DNA of 16,385 nucleotides from Nitriliruptoraceae bacterium (lineage in GTDB: Bacteria; Actinomycetota; Nitriliruptoria; Nitriliruptorales; Nitriliruptoraceae), in contig SLLJ01000449.1 in NCBI GenBank assembly GCA_007134165.1, forward strand, positions 1 to 16,385, given 5' to 3'. A program made the translations under genes and the position numbers. The notes below the pieces were generated by a model, which was given only the letters and a program-made list of their open reading frames with translations, was not told where the DNA came from and ran no database searches. Positions 6,735-13,993 of this stretch are shown here, one piece after another. How positions within the stretch are numbered: position 1 is the stretch's first letter; each line of letters starts with the position of its first letter.

Positions 6735-8831
6735 ATGGCCGACCTGCGCCACGACCTCGACCGTCTCGCCCGCAACCTGCGTTGGGCGTGGCACCGTCCG
6801 ACCGGCGACCTGCTGCGGGCACTGGACCCGGCCGCCTGGCTGGCGACCAACCGCAACCCGGTGGCGGTCGTTGCCGAGTTGAGCCCCCAACGCCTGGCGG
6901 CGCTGGAAGCCGACCCCGGCTTCCGCACCCGGGTCTCGGTGGCGCTCGCCGACCTCGACGCCGAGCTGCACCGGGAGGACACCTGGTACGCCCGGGCCGG
7001 CGGCGACCCACAGCGCCGGGTGGCCTACCTGTCGGCCGAGTTCGGGCTGGTCGACTGCCTGCGGATCTACTCCGGTGGGCTCGGCGTGCTGGCCGGCGAC
7101 CATCTGCGCTCGGCCTCGGACCTGGGCCTGCCGATGGTCGCCATCGGGCTGGCCTACGACGAGGGCTACTTCGTGCAGTCCATCGACGCGCACGGCCACC
7201 AGCATGCCGAGCCGGCCACCAACCGCTTCGAACAGCTGCCCACCGAACGGGTCCGCGACGCCGAGGGCCACCCGCTGACGTTCGAGGTCGAGCTCGGCGA
7301 CGGTCCGCTGCTGGTGCAGGCCTGGAAGGTGCAGGTCGGCCGCGTGCCGCTGTACCTGCTCGACACCGGCGTGGCATCCAACACCGAAGCCCAGCGACGC
7401 ATCACTTTCGAACTGTACGGCGGAGACTCCGACACCCGGATCCGCCAGGAGGTCGTGCTCGGCGTCGGCGCCGTCAAGCTGCTGCACGCGCTCGACCTCG
7501 ACGTGCAGGTGCTGCACCTCAACGAGGGGCACGCGGCCTTCGCTGGGCTCGAGCGCATCGGCGACCTGCTCGCCGAAGGGCTCGACCTCGACGAGGCCCG
7601 CGCCCGACTGCGTGACGAGTTGGTGTTCACGACCCACACGCCGGTCCCGGCCGGCCACGACGAGTTCGGTTACGACCTCGCCGCGCACCACCTCGGCCCG
7701 CTGTGCCACCGCATCGGGGTGCCCTTCGAGCAGCTGTGGCCGCTGGCCAACGCGCCCGGCGACCACACCTGGAACCAGACGGTGCTGGCACTGCGGCTCG
7801 CGGGCCGGGCCAACGGCGTCGCCCGGCTGCACGGCGAGGTGTCCCGGCAGATGTGGGCGCGGCTGTGGCCCGACCGGGCCGTGGAGGACGTACCGATCGC
7901 CCACGTCACCAACGGGGTACACCCCCAGCAGTGGGTCGGCCCGGAAATCGGTGAGCTGCTCAACCGCCACCTCGGGGACACCTGGCGCACGCTGGCGAGC
8001 CCCGACACGTTCCAGGCGCTGGACGAGGTGCCGGCCGACCAGCTGTGGGCCGCACACCGCCGGGCGCGGCACCGCCTGGTCGAGATGGCCCGCGAGCGGC
8101 TCGATGCACAGGCGACGCGGTGGGGCACCGGCCCCGACGGCAACGGGCTGGATCCCGACGCACTGACGATCACCTTCGCCCGCCGGTTCGCGACCTACAA
8201 GCGCGCCACCCTGCTCGCGCACGACGTCGACCGACTCGCCGACATCCTGACCGGCGCTGGCCGCCCGGTGCAGATCCTCATCGCCGGCAAGGCCCACCCC
8301 CAGGACCGTTACGGCCAGGCGTTTATCACCCGGTTGGTCGAACTGTCCCGCGACCCGCGGCTGCAGGGCCGGCTGGTCTTCCTCGAGAACTACGACCTGG
8401 CGATGGCCGCCGCGCTGGTCGCCGGCAGCGACGTGTGGCTCAACAACCCGCTGCGCCCCAACGAGGCCTCCGGAACCTCCGGCATGAAGTCCGCGATGAA
8501 CGGCGGGCTCAACCTCTCGATCCTCGACGGCTGGTGGGACGAGGCGGTCGCCGACCTCACCGCGGCGTCCAACGCTGGCTTCGGCTGGGCGATCGAGGCC
8601 GGGTCGCTGCCCGAGGACCCGGGGGGGCGCGACGCGGCCGAGGCCGACGCGCTGTACCGGCTGCTGGCCGACGAGGTCGTGCCGACCTACCACGACCGCG
8701 ACGCCGAGGGGGTACCCCAGCGCTGGGTGGCGATGATGCGTGAAGCCATCACGCTGCTCTCCCCGGTGTTCTCGACCCACCGAATGGTGGCCGACTACAC
8801 CCGGCGCTACGGGCAGCTGCCCGAGGACTGA
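6735..8831 (+). CDS. glgP: Alpha-glucan (glycogen/maltodextrin) phosphorylase, GT35 with DUF3417 N-terminus
   Basis: GlgP splits alpha-1,4-glucan with phosphate to release glucose-1-phosphate, using pyridoxal phosphate. The 698-residue protein starts with a DUF3417-type region (about 1-110, with ARNLRWAWH and LDPAAWLATNRNPV), as in archaeal/actinobacterial-type phosphorylases. Further on come AYLSAEFGL, SGGLGVLAGDHL, H261-LNEGH-AAF, THTPVPAGHDEF, VTNGVHPQQW and FARRFATYKRA. The PLP site is EASGTSGMKSAMNGG with Schiff-base Lys585, followed by SILDGWWDE. All main landmarks are intact, so it should be active. ATG 6735 follows GAGGAG (6723-6728) by six bases. It is preceded by the tRNA-Val gene. 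Together with otsA it indicates storage-glucan and trehalose metabolism, though the two genes are not adjacent. Confidence 0.96.
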   Translation: MADLRHDLDRLARNLRWAWHRPTGDLLRALDPAAWLATNRNPVAVVAELSPQRLAALEADPGFRTRVSVALADLDAELHREDTWYARAGGDPQRRVAYLSAEFGLVDCLRIYSGGLGVLAGDHLRSASDLGLPMVAIGLAYDEGYFVQSIDAHGHQHAEPATNRFEQLPTERVRDAEGHPLTFEVELGDGPLLVQAWKVQVGRVPLYLLDTGVASNTEAQRRITFELYGGDSDTRIRQEVVLGVGAVKLLHALDLDVQVLHLNEGHAAFAGLERIGDLLAEGLDLDEARARLRDELVFTTHTPVPAGHDEFGYDLAAHHLGPLCHRIGVPFEQLWPLANAPGDHTWNQTVLALRLAGRANGVARLHGEVSRQMWARLWPDRAVEDVPIAHVTNGVHPQQWVGPEIGELLNRHLGDTWRTLASPDTFQALDEVPADQLWAAHRRARHRLVEMARERLDAQATRWGTGPDGNGLDPDALTITFARRFATYKRATLLAHDVDRLADILTGAGRPVQILIAGKAHPQDRYGQAFITRLVELSRDPRLQGRLVFLENYDLAMAAALVAGSDVWLNNPLRPNEASGTSGMKSAMNGGLNLSILDGWWDEAVADLTAASNAGFGWAIEAGSLPEDPGGRDAAEADALYRLLADEVVPTYHDRDAEGVPQRWVAMMREAITLLSPVFSTHRMVADYTRRYGQLPED

Positions 8832-8842
8832 GCGGCCGTCCA

Positions 8843-8887
8843 GACCTCCGGGGGCGACGAACTTGGCGTGATCCGCTCTCGGAGGTC
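8843..8887 (+). promoter_or_regulatory. Inverted repeat that can hide the SDR ribosome-binding site
   Basis: GACCTCCG (8843-8850) is an exact inverted match of CGGAGGTC (8880-8887), with a 29-base loop. The right arm contains GGAGGT (8881-8886), the Shine-Dalgarno site of the downstream dehydrogenase starting at GTG 8891. On a read-through transcript from glgP the left arm would act as an anti-Shine-Dalgarno. It could instead be a weak terminator for glgP. Confidence 0.35.
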
Positions 8888-8890
8888 ACC

Positions 8891-9886
8891 GTGCTGCCCC
8901 GCCCACTCGCCCGTGCCACCGACGCCGTGCTCGAAGGCACGATCGTCCTGTCCTTCAGCCGCGTCGGTCATGCGGTGCGCTCCCGGCTCGAAGCCTGGGA
9001 GCCGCTCGACGCGCTCGACGGGACCGGACGTCGGGTCGTGGTGACCGGCGCCAACTCGGGGCTCGGGTACGCAACGACCCGGGCACTGCTGCGCACCGGC
9101 GCCGAGGTGGTGCTGGTGGTGCGCTCCGAGGCCAAGGGCCGCGACACCCGTGCCCGGCTCGCGGCGGACCTCGGCCGCGACGTCGCCGCGAGCACGCAAG
9201 TCGAGATCGCGGACCTCGCCGAGCTCGACTCGGTGCGGGCGCTGGCCGCGCGGCTGCTGGCCGACGAGCGCCGTATCGACACGCTGATCCACAACGCCGG
9301 AGCGATGTTCGACGACAAGCAGCAGACCGTCGACGGGCTCGAACGCACCTACCAGGTGCACGTGGTCGGACCGTTCCTGCTCACCGGCCTGCTGCTGGAC
9401 CGGCTCGCCGACGACGCGCCGACCCGGGTCATCACCGTCACCTCGGGCGGCATGTATGCCGAGAAACTCGTCACCCGTCGAGTCGACTCCCCGGGCGGCT
9501 ACAAGCCCACCGTCGCTTACGCCCGTGCCAAGCGCGCCCAGGTGACGCTGACCACGGAATGGGCCCGTCGCTTCTCCGATCGCGGCATCGACTTCCACGT
9601 CGTGCACCCGGGGTGGGCGCTGACGCCAGGCGTGGAGAGCTCCCTGCCGGGCTTCCGCAAGCTCACCGGCCCGATCCTCCGGGACGCCGACCAGGGTGCC
9701 GACACCATCTCGTGGCTGGCCCTGGCCGAGGTGCAGAGCTCCGGTCGGCTGTGGCACGACCGGCGCCCCCGGGCCGAGCACAAGCTGCCCTGGACCCGGC
9801 CGGAGCCGGGCGAGTCCGCCCGGTTGTGGCAGCGGGTGGGTGACGACGCCGGCATCGAGCCAGCCATCGACCCGGTGCGGAGCTGA
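8891..9886 (+). CDS. Short-chain dehydrogenase/reductase (DHRS12/retinol dehydrogenase-like)
   Basis: A 331-residue classical-type SDR with an N-terminal extension of about 45 residues before the Rossmann fold. The cofactor motif T52-GANSGLG59 is followed by N135-AG, catalytic Ser185 (VTSGG), and Tyr210-x3-Lys214 (YARAK), so the catalytic set is complete. R78-type basic residues after strand 2 (VVRSEAKGRDT) suggest NADP(H) preference, as in the retinol dehydrogenase/DHRS12 branch (inference). The extension contains a modest hydrophobic stretch (AVLEGTIVLSFSRVG) that could touch a membrane. The substrate is unknown. GTG 8891 follows GGAGGT (8881-8886). The second SDR gene begins one base after its stop, so the two should be translated together. 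Confidence 0.88.
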   Translation: MLPRPLARATDAVLEGTIVLSFSRVGHAVRSRLEAWEPLDALDGTGRRVVVTGANSGLGYATTRALLRTGAEVVLVVRSEAKGRDTRARLAADLGRDVAASTQVEIADLAELDSVRALAARLLADERRIDTLIHNAGAMFDDKQQTVDGLERTYQVHVVGPFLLTGLLLDRLADDAPTRVITVTSGGMYAEKLVTRRVDSPGGYKPTVAYARAKRAQVTLTTEWARRFSDRGIDFHVVHPGWALTPGVESSLPGFRKLTGPILRDADQGADTISWLALAEVQSSGRLWHDRRPRAEHKLPWTRPEPGESARLWQRVGDDAGIEPAIDPVRS

Positions 9887-9887
9887 C

Positions 9888-10649
9888 ATGTCCACCACGG
9901 CCGTCCAACTCGTGATCGGCGCCACCGGAGGGGTCGGCCGGGCCACCGCCCGCCGGCTCGCCGACCGTGGTGACACCGTCGTGCTCGCCGGTCGCGACCC
10001 GTCGGCCACCGCCGCCCTAGCCGACGAACTTGGTGGGGCCAGCGCCGGCGTGCATGCCCGGTCGGTCGACGCCCGCGACCTCGCTGCGGTCGCGGCACTG
10101 GTCGAGGAAGCGGTCGCCGAGCACGGCCGCATCGACGGGGCCGTCAACCTCGCCGGCTCGCTGCTGCTCAAGCCGGCCCACCTGACCACCGGCGAGGAGT
10201 GGGCGGACACGATCGCGACCAATCTGACCTCGGCGTTCGCGCTCGTGCGCGCTGCCGCGCCGGCCATGCGCCGAGGCGGCGGGTCGATCGTGCTGGTGTC
10301 CTCGGCCGCCGCGCAGACCGGGATCGCCAACCACGAGGCGATCGCCGCCGCCAAGGCCGGCGTGATCGGGCTGGCACGCTCGGCCGCTGCTACCTACGGA
10401 GCACGCGGCGTGCGCGTGAACGTGGTGGCGCCAGGGCTGGTCGCCTCGGCGATGACCCAGAAGCTGGTGACCAACCCGGCCCAGGCCGAGGCCAGCCGCG
10501 CGATGCACGTGCTTGGCCGGCTCGGCGAGCCCGACGATGTCGCGGCGGCCGTGAGCTGGCTGCTCGACCCCGGCAACGACTGGGTCACCGGCCAGGTGCT
10601 CGGCGTGGACGGCGGGCTCGGACAGGTGCGCACCCGGCCCAAGGGCTGA
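9888..10649 (+). CDS. FabG-like SDR family protein lacking the catalytic Tyr
   Basis: The 253-residue protein has a full classical SDR outline: cofactor loop G11-ATGGVG17, N87-LAG90 (normally NNAG or NAG), VSSAA with Ser138/Ser139, then N-H149-E150-A-I152-A-A-A-K156, APGLV and the C-terminal GVDGG typical of FabG-like proteins. At the YxxxK position the residue is Ile152, 13 after Ser139 exactly where Tyr is expected, while Lys156 is kept. The usual proton donor is thus absent; His149 or Glu150 might substitute, or the protein may bind nucleotide without redox chemistry. ATG 9888 follows GGAG (9879-9882) and starts one base after the upstream SDR stop; the open frame extends further upstream but only as antisense-like sequence within that gene. 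Confidence 0.87.
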   Translation: MSTTAVQLVIGATGGVGRATARRLADRGDTVVLAGRDPSATAALADELGGASAGVHARSVDARDLAAVAALVEEAVAEHGRIDGAVNLAGSLLLKPAHLTTGEEWADTIATNLTSAFALVRAAAPAMRRGGGSIVLVSSAAAQTGIANHEAIAAAKAGVIGLARSAAATYGARGVRVNVVAPGLVASAMTQKLVTNPAQAEASRAMHVLGRLGEPDDVAAAVSWLLDPGNDWVTGQVLGVDGGLGQVRTRPKG

Positions 10650-10692
10650 GGGCAGGGTGTCCGCGCCCGGTCCCGGGTCGTCCACCCACCGG

Positions 10693-10698
10693 TAGCCT
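10693..10698 (+). promoter_or_regulatory. Candidate -10 element (TAGCCT) before the DUF3467 gene
   Basis: TAGCCT lies 40 bases before ATG 10739 in the 89-base gap after the second SDR. No clear -35 is seen. It matches the hexamer found before tRNA-Val and before the peroxiredoxin gene. Confidence 0.35.
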
Positions 10699-10738
10699 CA
10701 TCGCACGCCCCGCCCCGCCCTCTCGTCCCGGAGCCATC

Positions 10739-11038
10739 ATGAGCGACGACGCCACGCAACCCCAGCCACCCCGACCCAACCAGCAGGTCAAGGTGGTTCT
10801 GCCCGACGAACTCAGGCACGGCGAGTACGCCAACTTCCTGGTCGTCTCGCACTCCCCTCACGAGTTCACGCTGGACTTCTGTCAGTTGCTGCCCAGCGGC
10901 GAGCAGGGCAAGGTCACCGCCGACGTCGTCTCGCGGGTGCGAATCCCACCGACGATGGTGGGCCGGGTGCTCAACGCGCTCAACACCAACCTGGCCAACT
11001 ACGAGGAGCGCTTCGGCCAGGTCAAGGCCCTGGGATGA
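10739..11038 (+). CDS. DUF3467 family protein
   Basis: A 99-residue protein of the DUF3467 family, whose function is unknown. After a Pro/Gln-rich start (about residues 1-17) comes the family core: VKVVLPDELRHGEYANFL, then SHSPHEFTLDFCQLLP, a strand-turn segment ending KVTADVVSRVRIPP, and a C-terminal helix TMVGRVLNALNTNLANYEERFG. It has no signal peptide or membrane segment and is probably cytosolic. ATG 10739 follows GGAG (10730-10733) by five bases. Its stop overlaps the HAD gene start as ATGA (11035-11038), so the two are translationally coupled; this suggests a shared role but does not reveal it. Confidence 0.87.
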   Translation: MSDDATQPQPPRPNQQVKVVLPDELRHGEYANFLVVSHSPHEFTLDFCQLLPSGEQGKVTADVVSRVRIPPTMVGRVLNALNTNLANYEERFGQVKALG

Positions 11039-11919
11039 GCCTGGACCTGCCGTCCGACGTCCGGCCCGGCGGTCGCTACGGCAGCTGGCAGCCCGAGCCA
11101 CCCGCCTACGTGGTCTGCGACGTCGACGGCACCCTGATCGGACCGCAGGACGAGGCCAGCAGCGAGGTCGTCGCGGCGGTGGGTCGAGCGCGTGCTGCCG
11201 GTCTGCGCGTGGGCTTCGCCACCGGCCGGATGCGGGTCGCCACCGAATCTCTGCGCCGACAGCTCGGCGCGCCCGGCCCGCACGTCCTGCACAACGGTGC
11301 CGAGGTCCGCGACGGCACGCGCACCATCGCCGCCTGGTCGCTGACCGCCCCCCAGGTCGACGACCTGCTGGAACTGGTCCGCAGCCTCGAGGCCCGCGCC
11401 TACCTGGAGGTGTACACCGACACCGGCTTCCTGGTGTCCTCCTGGGACGAACGGGCCCGACCCCACTGGCGGATCCTCGGCCAGGAGCCCGACGGCGTGC
11501 TCGCCTCGGCGGTCGAACTCGACGGGCAGGTGCTGCCCAAGGCGACCTTCGCGCTGTTCGAACCGGAGGTCCAGGCCGAACTGATCGAAGGCGTGACGCG
11601 GCTGGGCCTGCTGGCCGGCCCGGCCGGCTCACCACTCACCCCCGGGCTGCCCTACCTCAACGCCACCCATCCCGACGCGGACAAGGGCCGCTCGTTGGCG
11701 CGCGCGGCCGCCCACATCGGGGTGCCGATGGCGGCGACCGCCGCCGTCGGGGACGCCGACAACGACCTGTCGATGCTGGCGGTGGCCGGGACCGCGATCG
11801 CGATGGGCCAGGCCCCCGCCCACGTCCGCGCGGCGGCGCACCTGGTGGTCCCCGACGTCGACGCGCACGGCGTGGCGGTCGCCCTCGATGCCTGCATCGG
11901 CTGGCGGCGGGGGCGATGA
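11035..11919 (+). CDS. HAD-superfamily (Cof-like, type IIB) phosphatase
   Basis: The 294-residue protein has the four HAD motifs. Motif I is V-C-D29-V-D31-GTL, with nucleophile and acid/base Asp. Motif II is ATGR (a Thr-containing loop). Motif III Lys lies in DADKGRS, and motif IV is G-D240-A-D-N-D244-LSML. The large cap between motifs II and III is the IIB type, as in Cof/sucrose-phosphatase-like enzymes, which dephosphorylate sugar phosphates, FMN or similar small molecules. A 24-residue Pro-rich leader precedes motif I. It lacks the motifs expected of OtsB, so I do not propose it as the trehalose-phosphate phosphatase. It overlaps DUF3467 upstream by four bases, and its stop lies in the duplicated start region of the DUF5522 gene. 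Confidence 0.9.
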   Translation: MSLDLPSDVRPGGRYGSWQPEPPAYVVCDVDGTLIGPQDEASSEVVAAVGRARAAGLRVGFATGRMRVATESLRRQLGAPGPHVLHNGAEVRDGTRTIAAWSLTAPQVDDLLELVRSLEARAYLEVYTDTGFLVSSWDERARPHWRILGQEPDGVLASAVELDGQVLPKATFALFEPEVQAELIEGVTRLGLLAGPAGSPLTPGLPYLNATHPDADKGRSLARAAAHIGVPMAATAAVGDADNDLSMLAVAGTAIAMGQAPAHVRAAAHLVVPDVDAHGVAVALDACIGWRRGR

Positions 11920-11947
11920 ACCGGCGGTGGCGATGAACCGGCGGGGG
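11914..11947 (+). repeat. 17-bp tandem duplication at the HAD/DUF5522 junction
   Basis: CGATGAACCGGCGGTGG (11914-11930) is followed directly by a copy with one mismatch (11931-11947). Each copy holds ATGA. The first ATGA contains the HAD stop (TGA 11917-11919); the second contains the likely DUF5522 start (ATG 11933-11935). Confidence 0.9.
11916..11936 (+). other. Six-codon relay frame between HAD and DUF5522 genes
   Basis: ATG 11916 overlaps the HAD stop and opens a frame reading MNRRWR before TGA 11934-11936, which overlaps ATG 11933 of the DUF5522 gene. A ribosome finishing HAD could restart here and again at DUF5522. The peptide itself mirrors the DUF5522 start (MNRRGR), consistent with its origin by duplication. 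Translation is not shown. Confidence 0.35.
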
Positions 11948-12232
11948 CGCCGGCCGCTGCCGGCCGCACGACACCTGCCCCTGCGTCAGCGGCTGTCGCC
12001 CGAGCACCCGCGCTACCTCGACATCCTCGCCGCGCACGATCGGGCCCTGGCTGCCGGGGAGCACGGCTACCTCGACCCCTCGACCGGGGCGTTCGTGTTC
12101 ACCGCGCTCGGACTGTGGGAGCGCGGCCACTGCTGCGACACGGGGTGCCGGCACTGCCCCTACCGCTCCGGGCCCCGCGCGGCCCGCGACGAGCCGGGCT
12201 CAGACGTCGAGGGCGGCGATGACCCCGGCTGA
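11933..12232 (+). CDS. DUF5522-like small Cys-rich protein
   Basis: A 99-residue protein whose core H44-GYLDPSTGAFVFT and RGHCCDTGCRHCPY match the DUF5522 pattern. C67, C68, C72, H74 and C75 form a compact cluster that probably binds a metal (inference). Family function is unknown. A longer frame would start at ATG 11888 inside the HAD gene; ATG 11933 is preferred because it overlaps the relay frame and lies in the duplicated ATGA, with GGTGG just upstream. The last 33 bases overlap the 3' end of the convergent small gene. The tail after the cluster is acidic and Gly/Asp-rich and is probably disordered. Confidence 0.8.
   Translation: MNRRGRRPLPAARHLPLRQRLSPEHPRYLDILAAHDRALAAGEHGYLDPSTGAFVFTALGLWERGHCCDTGCRHCPYRSGPRAARDEPGSDVEGGDDPG
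12192..12230. terminator. Inverted repeat at the convergent gene ends, weak terminator candidate
   Basis: AGCCGGG (12192-12198) pairs with CCCGGCT (12224-12230) around a 25-base loop; GAGC/GCTC (12191-12194, 12198-12201) offers a competing small stem. Both stop codons lie at or next to the arms. No T run follows, and the arms are coding, so this is tentative. Confidence 0.25.
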
Positions 12233-12451
12233 GGCACCGGTGGCGCCCAGCACGTCACGGGCCGGGGTCCCGTAGGCGTCGACGGTACGGGCCAGCCGCT
12301 GCGCGAGCACCAGCAACTGCTCGTCACGGTCGCGGGCCAGCATCCCGGCCCCGGCGTCGACGTCCTCGGAGACGGCCCGGGTGAGGTGCTCGGCCAGGGC
12401 CTGCACGGCCGCGTAGACCTCTCGCGTGGGCGGCGGCTGGTGGTCGGTCAT
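12200..12451 (-). CDS. Small hypothetical protein downstream of guaB
   Basis: I do not recognise this 83-residue protein. It starts MTDHQPPPTREV and then is predicted helical: VYAAVQALAEHLTRAVSED and RDEQLLVLAQRLARTVDAYG look like two amphipathic helices, with an Ala/Gly-rich C-terminus (GATGASAGVIAALDV). It has no Cys, no signal peptide and no clear membrane segment. ATG 12451 follows a strong AAGGAGG site that fits in the 19-base gap after the guaB stop, so it is probably the last gene of the guaB transcript. Its 3' end overlaps the convergent DUF5522 gene by 33 bases. A longer upstream frame runs antisense through guaB codons and is rejected. Confidence 0.72.
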   Translation of the reverse strand: MTDHQPPPTREVYAAVQALAEHLTRAVSEDVDAGAGMLARDRDEQLLVLAQRLARTVDAYGTPARDVLGATGASAGVIAALDV

Positions 12452-12470
12452 CGGCGGTCCTCCTTGCCGC

Positions 12471-13967
12471 TCAGCGGTTGCCGGGCACCTGGTAGTTGGG
12501 GGCCTCGTGCACCACGTCGAGGTCGTGCACGTGCGACTCACGCGCGCCCGCAGCGGTCTGGCGGACGAAGCGGGATCGTTCGCGCAGCGCCACCAGATCG
12601 CTGGCGCCGAGGTAGCCCATGCCCGAGCGCAACCCACCGACGAGCTGGGTGGTCACCTCGCCCACGGTCCCGCGGTAGGGCAGCAGTCCCGAGACTCCCT
12701 CGGGCACCAGCTTCGAGGGCTGTCCGGCCTCGTCCGCGCTGCCCGGCAACGACTCGGCCTGGAAGTAGCGGTCAGCCGAGCCGGCACGCATGGCGTCGAT
12801 CGAGCCCATCCCCCGGTACTCCTTGTAGCGCCGTCCGCCGACCAGGACGAGCTCACCCGGGGACTCGTCGGTGCCGGCGAGCAGGTTGCCCACCATCACC
12901 GCCGCCGCGCCGCCGGCCAGGGCCTTGACCAGGTCGCCCGAGTAGCGCACGCCGCCGTCAGCGACCGTGGTCACGTCCAGCTCGGCGGCCGCCTGGGCGC
13001 ATTCGAGTACGGCGGTGAACTGCGGCACCCCGACCCCGGTGACCACCCGCGTGGTGCAGATCGAGCCGGGACCCACCCCGACCTTGACCACGTCCGCGCC
13101 GTGGTCGACGCAGGCACGAACCCCGTCGGCGGTGGCGACGTTGCCGACCATCAGGGCGACGTCGGCGAAGCGCTGCTTGAGCGCCGCGGCGAACTCGAGG
13201 ATGCCTCGGGCGTGGCCGTGCGCCGAATCGACGGCCAGCAGGTCCACCCCGGAACCGACCAGCGCCGAGGCCCGCTCGAGCGCGTCGTCGCCGACGCCGA
13301 CGGCCGCCGCACACAGCAGCCGTCCGCCGGCGTCCTTGGCCGCCGCCGGATACTTGCGCACCTTCTCGATGTCCTTGAAGGTGAACATGCCCACCAGCAC
13401 GCCGGTGTCGGGGTCGATGATCGGCAGCTTCTCGACGCGGTGCTCCTGCATCCGGTCGCGGGCCTGCTCCAGCGTGGTGCCGGGCCCGGCCGTGACCAGG
13501 CCCTCGACGGTCATGTAGTCGGACACCGGCCGGCCGGGCCGGGTGCCCAGCCGCAGGTCGCGGTTGGTGACGATGCCCACCAGTCGGCCCCCGGCGTCCA
13601 CCACCGGGAAGCCCGACACACGGTAGCGAGCCATCAGCTCGAAGGACCGGTCCACGGGGTCCTCGGGCCGCAGCGTCACCGGGTCGACCAGGAACCCCGA
13701 CTCCGAGCGCTTGACGTCCTCCACCATCCGGGCCTGGACCTCGATGGGGCAGTTCTTGTGGATCACGCCGAGCCCGCCCTGCCGGGCCAGGGCCACGGCC
13801 ATGCCGGTCTCGGTGACCCGGTCCATCGCGGCGGACAGCAGCGGCAGGTGCAGTCGCAGCCGCTCGTGCAGCACCGTGCCCACCGAGACCTCGCGCGGCA
13901 GCACCGCGGAGTCCCGAGGGGTGAGCAGGACGTCGTCGTAGCTGAGCGCCTCGGGGATGTCGGGCAC
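12471..13967 (-). CDS. guaB: IMP dehydrogenase
   Basis: GuaB oxidises IMP to XMP with NAD+, the committed step of guanine nucleotide synthesis. The 498-residue protein begins with EALSYDDVLLTP, carries tandem CBS domains at about residues 90-205 (RVSGFPVVD and VEKLPIIDPDTG), and then the catalytic loop GPGSIC304TTR with nucleophile Cys304. VADGGVRYSGD follows, then the flap with DR400-Y401FQ and KLVPEG. RESHVHD closes the fold. All key residues are kept, so it should be active. GTG 13967 is chosen because it sits at the usual distance before YDDVLL; a longer frame to 14030 would overlap the peroxiredoxin gene. Its ribosome site is weak, so the start is less certain than the call. The peroxiredoxin gene ends 26 bases upstream, suggesting one transcript. 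Confidence 0.96.
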   Translation of the reverse strand: MPDIPEALSYDDVLLTPRDSAVLPREVSVGTVLHERLRLHLPLLSAAMDRVTETGMAVALARQGGLGVIHKNCPIEVQARMVEDVKRSESGFLVDPVTLRPEDPVDRSFELMARYRVSGFPVVDAGGRLVGIVTNRDLRLGTRPGRPVSDYMTVEGLVTAGPGTTLEQARDRMQEHRVEKLPIIDPDTGVLVGMFTFKDIEKVRKYPAAAKDAGGRLLCAAAVGVGDDALERASALVGSGVDLLAVDSAHGHARGILEFAAALKQRFADVALMVGNVATADGVRACVDHGADVVKVGVGPGSICTTRVVTGVGVPQFTAVLECAQAAAELDVTTVADGGVRYSGDLVKALAGGAAAVMVGNLLAGTDESPGELVLVGGRRYKEYRGMGSIDAMRAGSADRYFQAESLPGSADEAGQPSKLVPEGVSGLLPYRGTVGEVTTQLVGGLRSGMGYLGASDLVALRERSRFVRQTAAGARESHVHDLDVVHEAPNYQVPGNR

Positions 13968-13993
13968 GGTGCAGGCCTGTCGTCGTCGGGAGC

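Noticed and set aside
11035..11919. HAD protein as the missing OtsB
   Set aside because: The motifs are those of Cof-like IIB phosphatases, the OtsB C-terminal signature is not seen, and it is coupled to DUF3467 and not to otsA.
12452..12637. Upstream extension of the small gene behind guaB
   Set aside because: The extra residues would read through the 3' end of guaB in another frame on the same strand, whereas ATG 12451 has a strong Shine-Dalgarno site.
12471..13967. Possible loss of a catalytic Arg in the IMPDH flap (GVSGLLPY where many bacteria have an EGR sequence)
   Set aside because: The catalytic Arg-Tyr pair of IMPDH lies in the DRYFQ segment, present here as R400-Y401; the other position varies in the family. 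The enzyme looks intact.
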